DNA of 7,277 nt from Chloroflexota bacterium. Lineage in GTDB: Bacteria > Chloroflexota > UBA6077. Within the stretch, counting starts at the first letter, position 1. Each line of letters starts with the position of its first letter. Below the pieces are notes generated by a model that did not search any database, was not told where the DNA came from, and worked only from the letters and a program-made list of their open reading frames with translations. The stretch lies in contig JAJYKO010000261.1 in NCBI GenBank assembly GCA_021788565.1, positions 1 through 7,277 on the forward strand, given 5' to 3'. Positions 5,967 to 7,277 of this stretch are shown one piece after another. A program made the position numbers and the translations under genes.

Positions 5967-5993
5967 CGCGTAGCCGTCAATCCGCCTACCGCG
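5967..5993. terminator. Imperfect stem-loop after the MarR gene
   Basis: CGC-GTAG-c-CG pairs with CG-c-CTAC-(c)-GCG around a 6-nt loop (5977-5982), with one C-C mismatch and one bulged C. It starts a few nucleotides past the MarR stop codon and lies before the NYN -10 element. There is no following T-run on the - strand, so termination here is only a possibility. Confidence 0.3.
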
Positions 5994-5997
5994 TCCT

Positions 5998-6456
5998 CTA
6001 GTCTAAGCACCGTCCATCGCTCCACTCTTCCGCCAGCGCAACCACGCGCCTAAGCCCGTCCAGCAAGTTGCGTTGGTCGCTCTCCGGCAGCCGTTGCAGC
6101 GACTTGCGCCGCGCCGCGCGCCTTCGGTGACGCACCTGATCGGCGGCATCGGTGCCCAACGGTGTGAGGCGCACCCTGACCACCCTTCGATCCTTCGGTG
6201 TCGCCAGCCGCTCAACCAATCCGCGCACCACCAGCGAGTCGACCATCCGGGTCATCGTGGTGCCGTGAAGAAGCATATCGTCTGCGAGGCCGTTCATCGT
6301 GACTTCACCCAGGTGCTCAAGTGCCAGGACGGTGTTTGCCTGCGCGGGAGTGAGCTGAAGGTCCGCCAGAAGAAACCGGTCGGAGCATTCGGTGAGACGC
6401 ATCAGTTTGCGGGAAAGATCGTCGATTTCGTCAAGGATTGTCTCGAGAGAAGCCAA
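5998..6456 (-). CDS. MarR-family transcriptional regulator
   Basis: A 152-aa dimeric winged-helix DNA-binding protein of normal MarR length. The HTH runs from LTPAQANTVLALEHLG (35-50), through MNGLADDM (54-61), to the recognition helix TTMTRMVDSLVVRGLVER (66-83). It is followed by the wing with the family-typical DRR motif in TPKDRRVVRVRLTPLG (86-101). N- and C-terminal helices (1-30, 104-148) form the dimer part; the second is rich in Arg at 109-118. The ligand or signal cannot be told; the Cys at 24 and 150 are not in a recognisable OhrR-type sensor position. The start is a TTG at 6456, supported by AGAAGG (6468-6463) at 6-nt spacing. A -10 element and a dyad lie just upstream, which fits self-repression. 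It lies 74 bp downstream of the MocR-type gene on the same strand. Targets are unknown; the next gene downstream encodes the NYN protein. Confidence 0.9.
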   Translation of the reverse strand: MASLETILDEIDDLSRKLMRLTECSDRFLLADLQLTPAQANTVLALEHLGEVTMNGLADDMLLHGTTMTRMVDSLVVRGLVERLATPKDRRVVRVRLTPLGTDAADQVRHRRRAARRKSLQRLPESDQRNLLDGLRRVVALAEEWSDGRCLD

Positions 6457-6480
6457 CTCACACCTTCTACGTTTGCATCC

Positions 6481-6492
6481 GTTGTAGTCAAC
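6481..6492. promoter_or_regulatory. Dyad at the MarR transcription start, candidate autorepressor operator
   Basis: GTTG-N4-CAAC forms an inverted repeat placed immediately downstream of the MarR -10 element, about where transcription would begin. MarR-family proteins commonly bind such TTG/CAA dyads and repress themselves. The arms are only 4 bp, so the dyad alone is weak evidence; position makes it plausible. Confidence 0.35.
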
Positions 6493-6497
6493 TGTCC

Positions 6498-6503
6498 ATT
6501 ATA
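6498..6503 (-). promoter_or_regulatory. Promoter -10 element of the MarR gene
   Basis: On the - strand this is TATAAT, a perfect -10, 41 nt upstream of the TTG start and 26 nt past the stop of the MocR-type gene. No good -35 lies at 16-18 bp; a TTGACG is 24 bp upstream. It points to transcription of the MarR gene separate from the MocR gene. Confidence 0.45.
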
Positions 6504-6529
6504 TTCTGAGCCCAACAGGCACCCCGCCG

Positions 6530-7277
6530 TCAAGTGTGCAGGACTCGCGCGAGCCTCGCCACCCCCTCGCGGATCATCTCCTCGTCCATAGCGGCGTAAC
6601 CGAGCACCAGGGCTGGACCGGGGCTGGCGCCATAATAGCACTGAGCTGCTGGGTACACCCCGACACCAGCCGCCTCGGACCGATCGACCACGTCCGCTTC
6701 GTCGAGATGCTCGGGCAAGCGCACCATCACATGCATGCCGGCATTGGCACCAATCACCGTGACGGCGCCACCCAGGTAGTAGCGGACGGCATCCACCAGT
6801 GCCTGCCTGCGCCCGCGGTACAGCTCGCGCGTCCTTTTCAGATGCCGGTCGAAGTGACCCTCGCGGAGAAAGTCAGCCAGCACCTGCTGCTCCAGGATCG
6901 GTGTCTGCCGGTCTGTCAGCTCCTTGGCCTCCTCCAGTGGCTCGACAAGGTCCGCAGGCAACACCGCATACCCCACCCTGAGCGAAGGAAAGAGCACCTC
7001 CGAGAAGCTGCCGAGATAGACCACGACGCCGTGCTCGTCCAGGCCCTGAAGCGAGGCCAGCGGCCTACCCTCGAACCTCAGCTCGCTATCGTAATCGTCC
7101 TCAATCACGAGCCCGCCTTCCGCACGGGCCCAGCTCAAGAGAGACAGCCTCTTCGGGAGGCTCAGCGTAACGCCCGTCGGGAATTGGTGGGATGGAGCAA
7201 CTAGAGCCAATCTGGCGCCACTCCCACCAAGCTTCTCCACGGCGATGCCATCCTGTTCCACAGGAATGGGGACGATC
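6530..7277 (-). CDS. MocR/PdxR-type GntR-family regulator, aminotransferase-like domain, 5'-truncated, PLP lysine replaced by Glu
   Basis: The 248 visible residues are the C-terminal aminotransferase-like (fold type I) domain of a MocR regulator. These proteins carry an N-terminal GntR winged helix (here outside the window) and use PLP as effector, often controlling PLP or amino-acid metabolism. Signatures are VAPSHQFPTGVTLSLPKRL, the cofactor-site IEDDYDSELRFEGRPLASLQGLD, and LGSFSEVLFPSLRVGYAVLP. In the last, the family has SFSK with the Schiff-base Lys; here the codon at 7000-6998 is GAG (Glu). One base change (AAG to GAG) would explain it. The rest of the cofactor pocket looks conserved, so this is not general decay. 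The frame stays open to the window's right edge, and the GTG at 7261 is internal because residues matching the family (IVPIPV) precede it. No other aminotransferase-like gene is adjacent. It may be a PLP-independent sensor or a recently impaired gene. Confidence 0.9.
   Translation of the reverse strand, partial: IVPIPVEQDGIAVEKLGGSGARLALVAPSHQFPTGVTLSLPKRLSLLSWARAEGGLVIEDDYDSELRFEGRPLASLQGLDEHGVVVYLGSFSEVLFPSLRVGYAVLPADLVEPLEEAKELTDRQTPILEQQVLADFLREGHFDRHLKRTRELYRGRRQALVDAVRYYLGGAVTVIGANAGMHVMVRLPEHLDEADVVDRSEAAGVGVYPAAQCYYGASPGPALVLGYAAMDEEMIREGVARLARVLHT

Noticed and set aside
6536..7204. Open frame on the + strand of about 220 codons
   Set aside because: It is the complement of the MocR-type gene, whose family motifs are unmistakable; the + translation has no recognisable domain.

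Overview
The window is GC-rich bacterial DNA, densely packed with protein genes; I see no RNA gene, insertion sequence or CRISPR array. The lineage cannot be fixed from sequence alone. A membrane-anchored SH3b protein with a long Thr/Ala/Pro linker, GTG/TTG starts and high GC would suit a Chloroflexota (Thermomicrobia-like) or related Gram-positive-type genome. That is a weak inference.

Left part (1-2611): the 3' end of a macrodomain gene (+) runs into the 3' end of a large gene on the - strand that fuses an inositol-monophosphatase-family domain to an ADP-ribosylglycohydrolase domain. Their coding ends overlap by 76 bp. Divergent from the fusion gene, across a short spacer holding a perfect 16-bp palindrome, is a 146-aa gene of unknown function (+). 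Together these look like an ADP-ribose or phospho-ADP-ribose processing locus: macrodomain, ADP-ribosyl hydrolase and sugar/nucleotide phosphatase, plus an unknown partner.

Middle and right part (2604-7277): everything lies on the - strand. In transcription order there is a MocR/PdxR-type regulator (5' part outside the window), a MarR-family repressor, a NYN-domain protein with a winged-helix-like segment and a basic tail, an SH3b-domain membrane or secreted protein, and a class I aminotransferase. Promoter-like -10 elements precede the MarR and NYN genes. A strong stem-loop separates the NYN gene from the SH3b gene, so this is probably several transcription units rather than one operon.

The two most notable protein observations are the phosphatase-ADP-ribosylhydrolase fusion facing a macrodomain, and a MocR regulator whose otherwise conserved PLP-site motif carries Glu where the Schiff-base Lys should be. 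The NYN protein also departs from the usual metal-site motif.
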